Of a stretch of DNA of 64,000 nucleotides, positions 1-8,175 are shown piece after piece. Numbering within the stretch: position 1 is the first letter of the stretch; every line of letters begins with the position of its first letter. This DNA comes from Clostridiales bacterium (lineage in GTDB: Bacteria > Bacillota > Clostridia > Lachnospirales > Cellulosilyticaceae). The notes beneath the pieces were generated by a model. It worked only from the letters and a program-made list of their open reading frames with translations. It made no database searches and was not told where the DNA came from. A program made the position numbers and the translations under genes. The stretch spans positions 1 through 64,000 of the forward strand of contig DYCF01000010.1 in NCBI GenBank assembly GCA_019418225.1. The letters run 5' to 3'.

Positions 1-37
1 AGGTGACCAATACTAACGGTTCGAGGGTTTGACCTAA
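1..37 (+). rRNA. 3' end of 23S rRNA gene (partial)
   Basis: The first bases (GGTGACCAATACTAA, then GGTTCGAGGGTTTGACC) match the conserved 3' terminus of bacterial 23S rRNA; the rest of the gene lies before the window. A terminator follows about 55 bases later and I see no 5S rRNA sequence in the next 600 bases. The exact 3' end is approximate. Confidence 0.85.
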
Positions 38-92
38 AAAACAGGTTGAATTATACATTGTAGTATTTGTTTTTCTGAGTATAAGAACGAGT

Positions 93-119
93 AAAGACAT
101 CCGATAGGATGTCTTTTTT
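93..119 (+). terminator. Intrinsic terminator of the rRNA operon
   Basis: Perfect stem AAAGACATCC / GGATGTCTTT with a GATA loop, followed by a T run. It closes the rRNA operon directly after 23S. Confidence 0.9.
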
Positions 120-310
120 GTTGTGAGAAAAGCAGCACTGTCTGATATAAAAATAATAACATAGACGAATTTAGGCCTATACTCATCAGGCATATTCTAG
201 TAGTGGTCTTACAAAGAGGATGGGGACTTACTGTTAGTATTCTATCTCTGGAGAAATTTAATGATGTTTTTATAGATAAAACAACTATGACTTTAAATCA
301 TACATCATAT
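120..310. other. Intergenic stretch with no recognisable gene
   Basis: AT-rich sequence between the rRNA terminator and the repeat array. I see no open reading frame with a ribosome-binding site, no tRNA and no transposase remnant. Confidence 0.5.
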
Positions 311-616
311 AAATAGGTTTCTCCAAATGATTTCACATAGCGATAACACAATGAATAACTAAATTTTATGAATATGAAATTTATATGGAGAAACCAACTA
401 AAAATTTGAAATATACATGTACGTAAATAGGTTTCTCTCAATGATTTCACATGACTAAAAACTATGAATAACTAAAATTTATAAATGTGAAATCTATATA
501 GAGAAACCAACTAAAAATTTGAAATATGCATCTAGGTAAATTGTTTTCTCCCAATGATTTCACATGACTAAAAACTATGAATAACTAAGATTTATAAATG
601 TGAAATCTATAGTAAA
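311..616. repeat. Three tandem copies of a ~114 bp palindromic repeat
   Basis: Copies start at about 311, 425 and 538; the third is truncated near 616. Each holds nested inverted repeats. The outer arms are GGTTTCTCC / GGAGAAACC (316-324 and 387-395 in copy 1). The inner arms are ATGATTTCACAT / ATGTGAAATCTAT, around a middle containing ATGAATAACTAAA. The spacer after each copy contains AACTAAAAATTTGAAATAT. Relatives occur at 43927-43999, 45797-45842, 51551-51622 and 53511-53569, so this is a dispersed family rather than a local duplication. No coding capacity is visible; it looks MITE- or REP-like. Confidence 0.85.
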
Positions 617-621
617 CAGAA

Positions 622-2667
622 TTAAGAAAACTTATTATTTATAAAATTATAGGTAGCTAAAGGCAGTAGGTCTTTAGTGGCTTCGATATTACCCTGTTTA
701 ATTAAATTTCGAACAAGGGAAGCACTGATGACCTTATTATCAATAGATTTACGTGGTAGTTCTATAAGATGGATATTGTACCATTTTAATGTTTCCTTTA
801 AGAATGAATTATATTGTGCAGTTATTTGATCTAAGGGCTCTTCACCTACGAACCTATAAGTAATATTTAGGATAGGAGCTATTTCTTGAGCGAAAAGTTG
901 AATATCTTTAGTAGGATTAATTGTAACATGTTGGAGTTGGTCTTTAAAAAAGTATTCTGGAAAAGTTAAGGTAGAAATAATGAATTTGCCACTTGGAAGA
1001 ACAGTAACATTTTTTAAATGAGTGCAGCAAGCTTTTGCTAATTGATAGCGTTCAGTAAAACTGAAAAAGGACTTATCTTCCTCTAGAATGAAGACGTAAA
1101 GATAATCGACGAATTTGAGACTTTCTTCAACTAGATAGAGATGGCCTAGGGTAAATGGGTTGCAGTTCATTACAATGGCACCTATTTTTTTTCGGGAGTA
1201 ATCTGAAAGTCTATATTTGAGGAGAGTATCTTTAAATGAAAGAAGTTCAGGGGATAGAGCGGTGATGTGATTAAGATTCATTTTAACTTCTTCAGTAATG
1301 GTATTTTGTAGGGGAGAAGGAAGTTTTAAAAGATTAAAGATATAGTCAGCTAGAGATTTATTAATGAGATGTGTTACATGCATTATGCTATTAATAATAC
1401 AAGGTTTCGGAAGATTTTGCTTAGTATATACAGGTAAGGGGTCAATAATATTGATATTAAACGCATCACCTAATAAGTAATTATGAGGCCCACTGCTGAA
1501 CAGGATTACTATATCATTTTTTCTATAAGTTGTACTGAGCATATTATGGAAATCATAGATAGAGTTAATACCTCCTTCTACGCCATAGTTGAGTACGCGG
1601 AGCCAATTGGTCTGTGAATTATTAATATTTTTTTGAAGGTAGCTAGGAATTGTAGAATCATCACATACATAACCACCTCTAACAATGCAAGGACCGAAGC
1701 AATGGACAGAATTGATGTAAGTAGTAGGTGAATTAGTAGTGAGCCGTTTGCCGTCTATAACATTATTAGTTTCGCTAGTACAGTCTTTTAGACAATGCTT
1801 AAGCCCTGCATCGATGACTGATACTTTTTTGTAGTCTCCGTTTTCAAAGAACTTTCTATTATGATTATCACCATAGTATTTATCCAATGCCGTTGTATCT
1901 TGAGCAAAAGTAGAAAGTCCATAGGGATAAAGGTCTTTTGTGAGGGCTTTAGGGAGCTGTGCTAAGGAAGGAAGTTGGATGTAATAAAAATGGATATTAT
2001 TTTTTTTGTAAAAATCAAGTACATATATAGAAAGTAATTGTAAGTAAATATAATCTATACTTGCATAGAGAATGTTTTGTTGTTTGTAGGATTTAAGTTC
2101 ATGATTTGGTGAATGAAAAATAACGACATCATAAGACTGGACTGAACATGTAGGCGAGGGGATTGTATATATGTCTAGTTGAAAGATATTAAGTTGCTGG
2201 AGCTTATTATAAAGCGTATACATACGTTCATCTAAACAAGAAAATAAGATTCTATGTCCTATATGATTGAAGAGGGTTAGGTAGAGATTATCATTAAGAA
2301 GTTCCCAATAAGTTTTTGCAAAGCTAGGGGGTGTAGTAACTTTTATTAACTCTCCTTCTATTTGATTATCTTTAAGGATAGGTAGAAAAGTATAATTGCA
2401 GTTTTCAAAAAAGCTACTTTTATCAGAGGTAGTAAGATACTGGTTGTAATCAATTGATTGTATTTGAGTCGTTAGATGGTTAAATTGTTTAGGAAATATT
2501 TTAATACGTTTAGAAAGGTCAATATATCCTATGAGTTGATGATTTTTTTCAATATATATAGCATTAAAGCATTTCGATAGGGCCCAAGCAATAAAGGATA
2601 AATCAGGTGATGCTGTATCAATAATGCATAAATCATCACGCTTTATAGTAATCATTTTAATTTCCAT
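622..2667 (-). CDS. Nucleotidyltransferase (citrate-lyase-ligase type) with SGNH-like domain
   Basis: A 681-residue multidomain protein. The C-terminal ~190 residues resemble the citrate lyase ligase / cytidylyltransferase fold: GAIVMNCNPFTLGH carries the nucleotide-binding xxGH signature, and a late SASLVR resembles the ISxTxxR motif. The middle (about residues 320-395) has FGPCIVRGGYVCDDSTIPSYL and a later NYGVEGG, which look like SGNH/GDSL blocks. The first ~300 residues match nothing I know. The start follows GGAGG by 8 bases. No citrate lyase genes are nearby, and the neighbours are glycosyltransferases, so a role in activating or attaching a surface-glycan substituent is inferred rather than shown. 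It diverges from the next gene across two sigma-K-like promoters. Confidence 0.6.
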   Translation of the reverse strand: MEIKMITIKRDDLCIIDTASPDLSFIAWALSKCFNAIYIEKNHQLIGYIDLSKRIKIFPKQFNHLTTQIQSIDYNQYLTTSDKSSFFENCNYTFLPILKDNQIEGELIKVTTPPSFAKTYWELLNDNLYLTLFNHIGHRILFSCLDERMYTLYNKLQQLNIFQLDIYTIPSPTCSVQSYDVVIFHSPNHELKSYKQQNILYASIDYIYLQLLSIYVLDFYKKNNIHFYYIQLPSLAQLPKALTKDLYPYGLSTFAQDTTALDKYYGDNHNRKFFENGDYKKVSVIDAGLKHCLKDCTSETNNVIDGKRLTTNSPTTYINSVHCFGPCIVRGGYVCDDSTIPSYLQKNINNSQTNWLRVLNYGVEGGINSIYDFHNMLSTTYRKNDIVILFSSGPHNYLLGDAFNINIIDPLPVYTKQNLPKPCIINSIMHVTHLINKSLADYIFNLLKLPSPLQNTITEEVKMNLNHITALSPELLSFKDTLLKYRLSDYSRKKIGAIVMNCNPFTLGHLYLVEESLKFVDYLYVFILEEDKSFFSFTERYQLAKACCTHLKNVTVLPSGKFIISTLTFPEYFFKDQLQHVTINPTKDIQLFAQEIAPILNITYRFVGEEPLDQITAQYNSFLKETLKWYNIHLIELPRKSIDNKVISASLVRNLIKQGNIEATKDLLPLATYNFINNKFS

Positions 2668-2713
2668 TTAATCAGCCTCCGAGGATGAGAATAGAGAGAA
2701 AGTAATCATATGT

Positions 2714-2741
2714 CATTATATGCGATATTAATGATACAAGT
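2714..2741 (-). promoter_or_regulatory. Sigma-K-like promoter for the nucleotidyltransferase gene
   Basis: On the minus strand AC (2740-2741), 17 bases, then CATATAATG (2722-2714). This fits the AC-N16/17-CATANNNTA pattern except for the last base, and lies about 50 bases before the start codon. Confidence 0.45.
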
Positions 2742-2795
2742 TACCAAGGAGTATGTATGTAAAACAGCTTTGAAGTTAAGTGGATAAGATATGTA

Positions 2796-2822
2796 ACGTT
2801 TTATAGTAGGGTTCATAAAATA
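2796..2822 (+). promoter_or_regulatory. Sigma-K-like promoter of the first glycosyltransferase operon
   Basis: AC (2796-2797), 16 bases, then CATAAAATA (2814-2822): a full match to the Bacillus sigma-K consensus, about 50 bases before the start codon at 2873. Confidence 0.5.
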
Positions 2823-2872
2823 ATAAAAAAGAGATGCTAGTGTTTAAAGAATAGAAAGGATAAGGGGTAGAT

Positions 2873-3592
2873 ATGAAGGAGATAGGGATATCTATTATTA
2901 CACCTACTAGAAAAAAGGATTGTATGGACCAGTTAATAAATAATTATCATAGACAAAAGTATGAGAATAAGGAATTAATTATTGTTATTAATAATGATGA
3001 GATGAATGAAAAAATGTTTGAGAAGTATATGAATGAAGATAAAAGTATACAAGTTTACCAGTTACCGGCTAGATTGCATCTTGCAGAGTGCCTTAATTTA
3101 GCTATAACAAAGGCACAGTTTGATTATATAGCTAGATTTGATGATGATGATTATTATGGTGAGGAATATCTAAAAGAAATCAATTATAATTTTCAAACTA
3201 AGACATGTGACATTATTAATAAGGGGAGTTTTTATACGTATTTTAAGGAGATTAAGACATTACTTAAGCGGGGAATTGGAAAAGAGAATAGGTATGGGTC
3301 TGAAGGTGGAGGTGCTACAACTTGCTTTAGAAAAGAGATTTTTAATCATATAAAGTATGTAAGTATAGACCGTTGTGATTCAATTCTAATGAAAGCATGT
3401 AGGGAGCAAGGGTATGTTTTATATTCTACTACACCTTATAATTTTATGGCTGTTCGAAGTATAGATACAACTATTCATACTTATCCCAGGCCTTATGAAG
3501 ACTTTTTAAGAAATCCGCGTACTAAAATTGCTGCGGAGCAAATAGAGTACGATGAAGCTTGGAAGTTTATAAGTGATTTATCAAATTGTTAA
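2873..3592 (+). CDS. Family 2 glycosyltransferase (GT-A)
   Basis: A 239-residue GT2-type enzyme. IITPTRK near residue 9 begins the nucleotide-binding Rossmann half, and FDDDDYYG (Asp 90-93) supplies the metal-binding DxD. A glycine-rich GGGATTCF follows in the acceptor half. There is no signal peptide or membrane segment, so it should act in the cytoplasm. It is a paralogue of the genes at 6187 and 10528: they share VINND, the DDDDYY block and the G-A-T/G-S-T segment. It heads a run of five same-strand genes ending at 6927. Donor and acceptor cannot be read from the sequence. Confidence 0.8.
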   Translation: MKEIGISIITPTRKKDCMDQLINNYHRQKYENKELIIVINNDEMNEKMFEKYMNEDKSIQVYQLPARLHLAECLNLAITKAQFDYIARFDDDDYYGEEYLKEINYNFQTKTCDIINKGSFYTYFKEIKTLLKRGIGKENRYGSEGGGATTCFRKEIFNHIKYVSIDRCDSILMKACREQGYVLYSTTPYNFMAVRSIDTTIHTYPRPYEDFLRNPRTKIAAEQIEYDEAWKFISDLSNC

Positions 3593-3644
3593 AATTCGAG
3601 TATAGCTAAAGTTAAGACAGATTAAGAGAGAAGGCAAAGATTAT

Positions 3645-4361
3645 ATGAATAAGGCAATGGTTATATACATTATTTTTAATACACACAATAGGACGCCTGA
3701 CCGATTTACAAAAGAGTGGATTGAATATCGAATTGATATATTTGAAAGATATACTTTGCAGAGTATAAAAGAACAAACTAATCAAGACTTTAGGGTTTAC
3801 TTATGTTGTGAGAAGATAACGATGCCTATTATTCATGAATGTTTAGCCAAGAGGGAGCCATTACCGGATAATGTAAGATTTGATACAATCCCGAATAATA
3901 ATAAAGATATATTGAAATATATTGAGAAATATGATTATCTTTATGATATTAGATTGGACTCAGATAACTTGTATCAAAAAGACTTTATTCAGAAGTTGTA
4001 TGATTATAGGCCTAAAGAAGATACAGAGGTAATTATTAGTCAGAATGGATATGTGTATGATACACGAGACGCTTGTTTAGCATCGTATTTTCAAAAGTCA
4101 CCTCCATTTTATGCTTTTATATATAAGGTACAAGAATATAAGAATGGCTTCCGTTATAATACACCAGGCGGTCATAGGATGGTTATTAAATTATGGAAGT
4201 ATGAATTACTAGATGGTGCTAATTATATGATAACACTTCATGGAAAGAATGAATTAAATAATAGAAATTTATTGGATGAGAAAATGTTATTAGAAAAAGA
4301 TGAGAAAGAAAAGGTATTAAAGGAATTTGGAATTCTGGATAGGTTAACATTAATGAAATAG
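3645..4361 (+). CDS. Putative rhamnosyltransferase-like glycosyltransferase
   Basis: A 238-residue protein with the hallmarks of the putative rhamnosyltransferase family (PF11316-like): an N-terminal IIFNTHNR, EWIEYRIDIFERYTL, a CCE segment, and the DxD at RLDSDN (Asp 105 and 107). No signal peptide is seen. It is very similar to the next gene, including ISQNGYVYDTRD and SPPFYAFIYKVQ, so the pair is a recent tandem duplication. More distant relatives lie at 22605 and 23329. The donor sugar is unknown; rhamnose is only the family name. Confidence 0.7.
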   Translation: MNKAMVIYIIFNTHNRTPDRFTKEWIEYRIDIFERYTLQSIKEQTNQDFRVYLCCEKITMPIIHECLAKREPLPDNVRFDTIPNNNKDILKYIEKYDYLYDIRLDSDNLYQKDFIQKLYDYRPKEDTEVIISQNGYVYDTRDACLASYFQKSPPFYAFIYKVQEYKNGFRYNTPGGHRMVIKLWKYELLDGANYMITLHGKNELNNRNLLDEKMLLEKDEKEKVLKEFGILDRLTLMK

Positions 4362-4379
4362 ATTTTGGGGGAAGAGATA

Positions 4380-5090
4380 ATGCGTAAAATGATGGTAATA
4401 TGGATACTTTTTAATACAGTGAATTATACAACTGATCGATTGACGCAGGAGTGGCTAGAATATAGGTTAGATATATTTGAAAAATATACTTTGAAGAGCT
4501 TGAAGAACCAAAGCAATCAGGATTTTAGAGTCTATTTATGTTGTGAAGAATCAACAATGCCTATGATTAGAGCATATTTAGATAAGAAGCCTCCTTTACC
4601 CAATAATATACAATTTGATACAATTGCGCATAATGAAATGGATATAAAAAAGGACATTATGCAATATGACTTTTTATATCATATTCGATTAGATTCGGAT
4701 AACCTATATCATCAAGATTTTATTCAGAAACTCTATGATTATGTTCCAAAGGAAGAGACTCAAGTAATCATTAGTCAGAATGGCTATGTATATGATACAA
4801 GAGATGATAGTCTAGCACCATATTTTCAGAAGTCCCCACCTTTTTATGCCTTTATATATAAGGTCCAAGATTATATAGATGGGTTTAGATATCGTACGCC
4901 GTTAGGACATAGTCGCATTATAAATTTGTGGAAGTATGAGTTTATGGAGGGATATAACTATATAGTAAGCCTTCATGGTAAAAATGTGCTCAATAGAAGA
5001 GACAAGTTGAATGAGAAGCTATTAATTGAAGGTGATCAAAAGGAAAAGGTACTTGGTGAGTTCGGGATTCAAGATAGACTAATATACTAG
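4380..5090 (+). CDS. Putative rhamnosyltransferase-like glycosyltransferase (tandem paralogue)
   Basis: A 236-residue near-duplicate of the preceding gene with the same RLDSDN metal site (Asp 105/107) and the ISQNGYVYDTRD block. I chose the ATG at 4380, which follows GGGGGAAGAG; an upstream in-frame TTG at 4365 overlaps that ribosome-binding site. It lies 18 bases after its paralogue and 18 before the GT-B gene, in the same operon. The differences are spread over the whole length, which suggests the pair may have diverged in acceptor choice. Confidence 0.7.
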   Translation: MRKMMVIWILFNTVNYTTDRLTQEWLEYRLDIFEKYTLKSLKNQSNQDFRVYLCCEESTMPMIRAYLDKKPPLPNNIQFDTIAHNEMDIKKDIMQYDFLYHIRLDSDNLYHQDFIQKLYDYVPKEETQVIISQNGYVYDTRDDSLAPYFQKSPPFYAFIYKVQDYIDGFRYRTPLGHSRIINLWKYEFMEGYNYIVSLHGKNVLNRRDKLNEKLLIEGDQKEKVLGEFGIQDRLIY

Positions 5091-5108
5091 CAAGGAGGGG
5101 ACTTGAAT

Positions 5109-6173
5109 ATGAAAAAGACGATTCTTTTTATGGTGACCAATGGTACAGGATTAGGGCATTTAACCAGGGGCTTAGCTATTGCTAGAAGGCTTAGAGAAAT
5201 AGAAAAGCAATATGAGATTATTTTTCTTACGACGTCTTTAGCTACAGAAGTGCTGAGAGAAAATAATTTTATGTTTTACTATGTACCCACGAAAGGGTTA
5301 ATGCCGGAAGAGATTACTTGGAAAGTATGGAACACGTTTTTAAGTGAACAGATAGAATCAATTATAAAGTTATATGAACCAGTTGCTATTGTTTTTGACG
5401 GTGCAGTACCTTATATGGGCTTACTTGCTAATCTGAATAAAAAGCACGCTTTTAAGAGCGTGTGGATTAAAAGAGAATGTTATAAGAAAGCATTTGATAA
5501 GCTAGAAGAAAAGGAAAAAGCATTTGATTTAATTATTGTACCTAATGAAGTAAATGATGTAATAATATCTAATACTAAGAAGAAGGTATATACAAATCCT
5601 ATTATATTTTTAGAAGAGAATGAGGCTTATTTAAGGGAATCTATAAGGAAACAAATAAATCTAAAGGATGATGAAAGCTTATTTTATATCCAATTAGGAG
5701 CAGGCAATATTAATAATATAGAGCGTACATTGGAAACAATTGTAGCATCGATTATTAAAAATCCTCAGTATCATATTTTATTGGGTGAATCTATTATAGG
5801 AAAGCATTTAGATATAAAAAGTAATCAGATTACGCGTATTAGAAACTTCCCCAATGCACAATATTTCAGGGCGATTGATGGCGCTATATCAGCAGCAGGA
5901 TACAATACTGTGCATGAATTATTACTTTTTGGGGTCCCTACACTTTTTGTACCGAATAAAGAAACTGCACAGGATGATCAGATGGCGCGTGTGAAGAAAG
6001 TAGAAAAAGAAAATGCAGGTTTAATACTAGAAGATTTGACATTTCAGGAAATTGAAAGAGGTGTTAATTATTTAGTGAACAATAAGGAACAGTTAAGTAT
6101 AAATGCTAAGGCATTAATAAAAGGAAATGGTGCATTAGAAGCCGCAAAATATATTAAGGCATTATTAGATTAA
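5109..6173 (+). CDS. GT-B glycosyltransferase, MurG/GT28-like
   Basis: A 354-residue protein. The N-terminal NGTGLGHLTRGLAIARRL (from residue 11) is the GxGHxxR loop of MurG- and diacylglycerol-glycosyltransferase-like enzymes. A C-terminal AISAAGYNTVHELLLFG segment (about 258-274) corresponds to the nucleotide-sugar-binding region of that fold. The ATG at 5109 follows AAGGAGGGG; the upstream in-frame TTG is less likely. It is a clear paralogue of the gene at 13108. No membrane helix is present. The donor is probably a UDP-sugar, inferred from the fold; the acceptor is unknown. Confidence 0.7.
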   Translation: MKKTILFMVTNGTGLGHLTRGLAIARRLREIEKQYEIIFLTTSLATEVLRENNFMFYYVPTKGLMPEEITWKVWNTFLSEQIESIIKLYEPVAIVFDGAVPYMGLLANLNKKHAFKSVWIKRECYKKAFDKLEEKEKAFDLIIVPNEVNDVIISNTKKKVYTNPIIFLEENEAYLRESIRKQINLKDDESLFYIQLGAGNINNIERTLETIVASIIKNPQYHILLGESIIGKHLDIKSNQITRIRNFPNAQYFRAIDGAISAAGYNTVHELLLFGVPTLFVPNKETAQDDQMARVKKVEKENAGLILEDLTFQEIERGVNYLVNNKEQLSINAKALIKGNGALEAAKYIKALLD

Positions 6174-6186
6174 GGGGAGTGGGAAA

Positions 6187-6927
6187 ATGTTACCTTCGAA
6201 AATGCGGCATGATATTGGTTTTTCAATAATAACGGCAACGAAAAGAAAACATTGTGTAAGTCAAGTGATTGAAAACTATAAGAGACAAACCTATCCGAAT
6301 AAGGAACTTATTATTATCATTAATAATGATAATATGAGCGTAGATGATTTTGCAGAAGCATGCAAGGAGGACCCTAATATTGCGGTATATCAACTTCCGG
6401 AAGATGTAACGACAGGAGAATGTTTAAATTATGGATGTGCACGCGCAAAAAATACGTATTTAGCAAAGTTTGACGATGATGATTATTATGGCAAGTATTA
6501 TTTACAAGAGGTAAAGGATACATTTGAAGCAACTTCCGCAGATATTGTTTGTAAGCGAGGGATTTTCTACTACTTAGAAAAAGAAGAAGAACTTATTGTA
6601 AGGTTTAGAATGACAAGACAGTGTAAAAAGGTTATAGGGGGAGCTGGAAGTACTTTATGTTTTCCCAGGGAATTATTTCAGGAGATTCAGTTTAGTGAGT
6701 TAAAAAGGGCTTCAGATTCAGATTTTATAAGAAAATGTAAAGAGAAGGATAAGAACATATATACAAGTACTAGTTATAATTTCTGCTCTATAAGAAGTAA
6801 GGATTTAGAACAACATACCTGGAATATAAGTAATGAAGAGCTAAAAGAAAAGGCAGATAAAAATTTTGGCGCTAAGCATATGACGAAAGAGGAGATGTAT
6901 AGTTTTATAGAGCGTTATCCAGTATAG
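6187..6927 (+). CDS. Family 2 glycosyltransferase (GT-A)
   Basis: A 246-residue paralogue of the genes at 2873 and 10528. FSIITATKRK opens the fold, IINND follows, and FDDDDYYG (Asp 96-99) is the metal site; GGAGSTLCF comes later. The start follows AGGGGAGTGGG. It is the last gene of the 2873-6927 operon and is closed by the hairpin at 6976. Cytoplasmic; specific sugar unknown. Confidence 0.78.
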   Translation: MLPSKMRHDIGFSIITATKRKHCVSQVIENYKRQTYPNKELIIIINNDNMSVDDFAEACKEDPNIAVYQLPEDVTTGECLNYGCARAKNTYLAKFDDDDYYGKYYLQEVKDTFEATSADIVCKRGIFYYLEKEEELIVRFRMTRQCKKVIGGAGSTLCFPRELFQEIQFSELKRASDSDFIRKCKEKDKNIYTSTSYNFCSIRSKDLEQHTWNISNEELKEKADKNFGAKHMTKEEMYSFIERYPV

Positions 6928-6975
6928 GAATAATAGATGATTTATTGAGGTAGGGAAATAGGCATGAGCAGAATA

Positions 6976-7015
6976 AAAAACAGGTAAAGGAAATAAGCTT
7001 TACCTGTTTTTTATT
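6976..7015. terminator. Terminator between convergent genes
   Basis: Stem AAAAACAGGTAAAG / CTTTACCTGTTTTT with an 8-base loop and T-rich tail on the plus strand. The A-rich left side could serve the capG-like operon on the minus strand as well. Confidence 0.85.
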
Positions 7016-7066
7016 TAGAAGAAATATAGTGACATATAGTAACTGCGTATTTGATTGATAGGAGTG

Positions 7067-8173
7067 TTATTTTCGAATGAGGGGAGCGTAGCTTTGAATG
7101 ATTTGAGCTACCTTAGTAGAAACATTTGTATCCACATAATCGATAGGTGGTGTAAAGGTATTTTTGCCAGATAGGTTGCAGGCAAGATTGATGGCATTAA
7201 ATATTGAATGCGTATTAATACCGCCTAATATCATGGAACCTTTATCTAATCCTTCAGGACGTTCTGTTGAGGTACGAATAGAGACAGCAGGAAAATGTAG
7301 GAGGCTAGATTCTTCTGATAAGGTCCCACTATCTGATAAAACGCAAAAGGCTTCTTGCTGTAACTTGTTGTAATCGATAAAACCAAATGGTGTAACATTT
7401 TGAATAAGTGGATGAAATTTAAACTGATGTTTGGCAATGATGTTTTTCGTACGCGGGTGGGTAGAAAAAATAATTGGGAGTTTATAAGAATCAGCCACTT
7501 GATTGAGTGCAGTCATTAGAGAAATGAAATGGTCTTCAATATCAATATTTTCTTCACGATGGGCGGAGACCAAAAAGTATTTTTTAGGTGTGAGTTTGAG
7601 GTCATCAAGGATTGTACTAGTTTTAATAGTCTTAATATGTTTTTTGAACACTTCAGGAAGAGGTGAACCTGTAACATAGATATATTGGGACTTTAATCCT
7701 TCTGCAATTAAATTACGGCGTGCATGTTCTGTATAGGGAAGATTAATATCAGAGATATGATCTACAATTCGTCGGTTGGTTTCTTCTGGAACACTTTCAT
7801 CAAAACAGCGGTTACCAGCTTCCATATGAAAAATTGGTATTTTGAGCCTTTTAGCAGCAATAGCAGAAAGTGCTGAATTGGTATCGCCTAAAATAAGGAG
7901 TGCATCAGGATGTTCTTTTTGTAATAAGTTATAGCTCTCGTGGATAATATTTCCCATTGTTGCGCCTAAATTTTCACCCACACAGTTAAGAATGTAATGA
8001 GGGCTGGGGAGCAAGAGATCTTTAAAGAAAACTTCATTGAGAGAATAATCCCAGTTTTGTCCTGTATGAACAAGAAGGTGATTAAACTCTTGATTAAATA
8101 AATGAATAATTTCGCTAAGACGAATAATTTCTGGTCTTGTGCCTACAATGGTCATGACTTTCAGCTTACTCAT
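7067..8173 (-). CDS. capG: UDP-N-acetylglucosamine 2-epimerase family, CapG-like
   Basis: A 368-residue member of the WecB/CapG non-hydrolysing 2-epimerase family. GTRPEIIRL near the N-terminus, LGDTNSAL, FHMEAGNRCFDE, SAHREENID and the late DSGTLSEES are family signatures. With CapE and CapF beside it, the expected reaction is the last step to UDP-L-FucNAc, epimerisation at C2 of the UDP-L-talosamine/pneumosamine intermediate. Its start lies 3 bases after the capF-like stop and its GAGGAGG site is inside capF, so the two are translationally coupled. A simple UDP-GlcNAc/ManNAc epimerase is the alternative; the CapF neighbour argues for CapG. Confidence 0.8.
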   Translation of the reverse strand: MSKLKVMTIVGTRPEIIRLSEIIHLFNQEFNHLLVHTGQNWDYSLNEVFFKDLLLPSPHYILNCVGENLGATMGNIIHESYNLLQKEHPDALLILGDTNSALSAIAAKRLKIPIFHMEAGNRCFDESVPEETNRRIVDHISDINLPYTEHARRNLIAEGLKSQYIYVTGSPLPEVFKKHIKTIKTSTILDDLKLTPKKYFLVSAHREENIDIEDHFISLMTALNQVADSYKLPIIFSTHPRTKNIIAKHQFKFHPLIQNVTPFGFIDYNKLQQEAFCVLSDSGTLSEESSLLHFPAVSIRTSTERPEGLDKGSMILGGINTHSIFNAINLACNLSGKNTFTPPIDYVDTNVSTKVAQIIQSYAPLIRK

Positions 8174-8175
8174 GT

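Noticed and set aside
311..616. CRISPR-like array of three spaced repeats
   Set aside because: Repeats are ~114 bases, spacers are themselves repeated, and no cas genes are near; it is a tandem palindromic element.
1..620. 5S rRNA or tRNA genes after 23S
   Set aside because: No 5S core sequence and no cloverleaf with a TTCGA/TTCAA arm could be found.
622..2667. citC, citrate lyase ligase
   Set aside because: Only the C-terminal domain resembles it, and no citrate lyase subunits are present.
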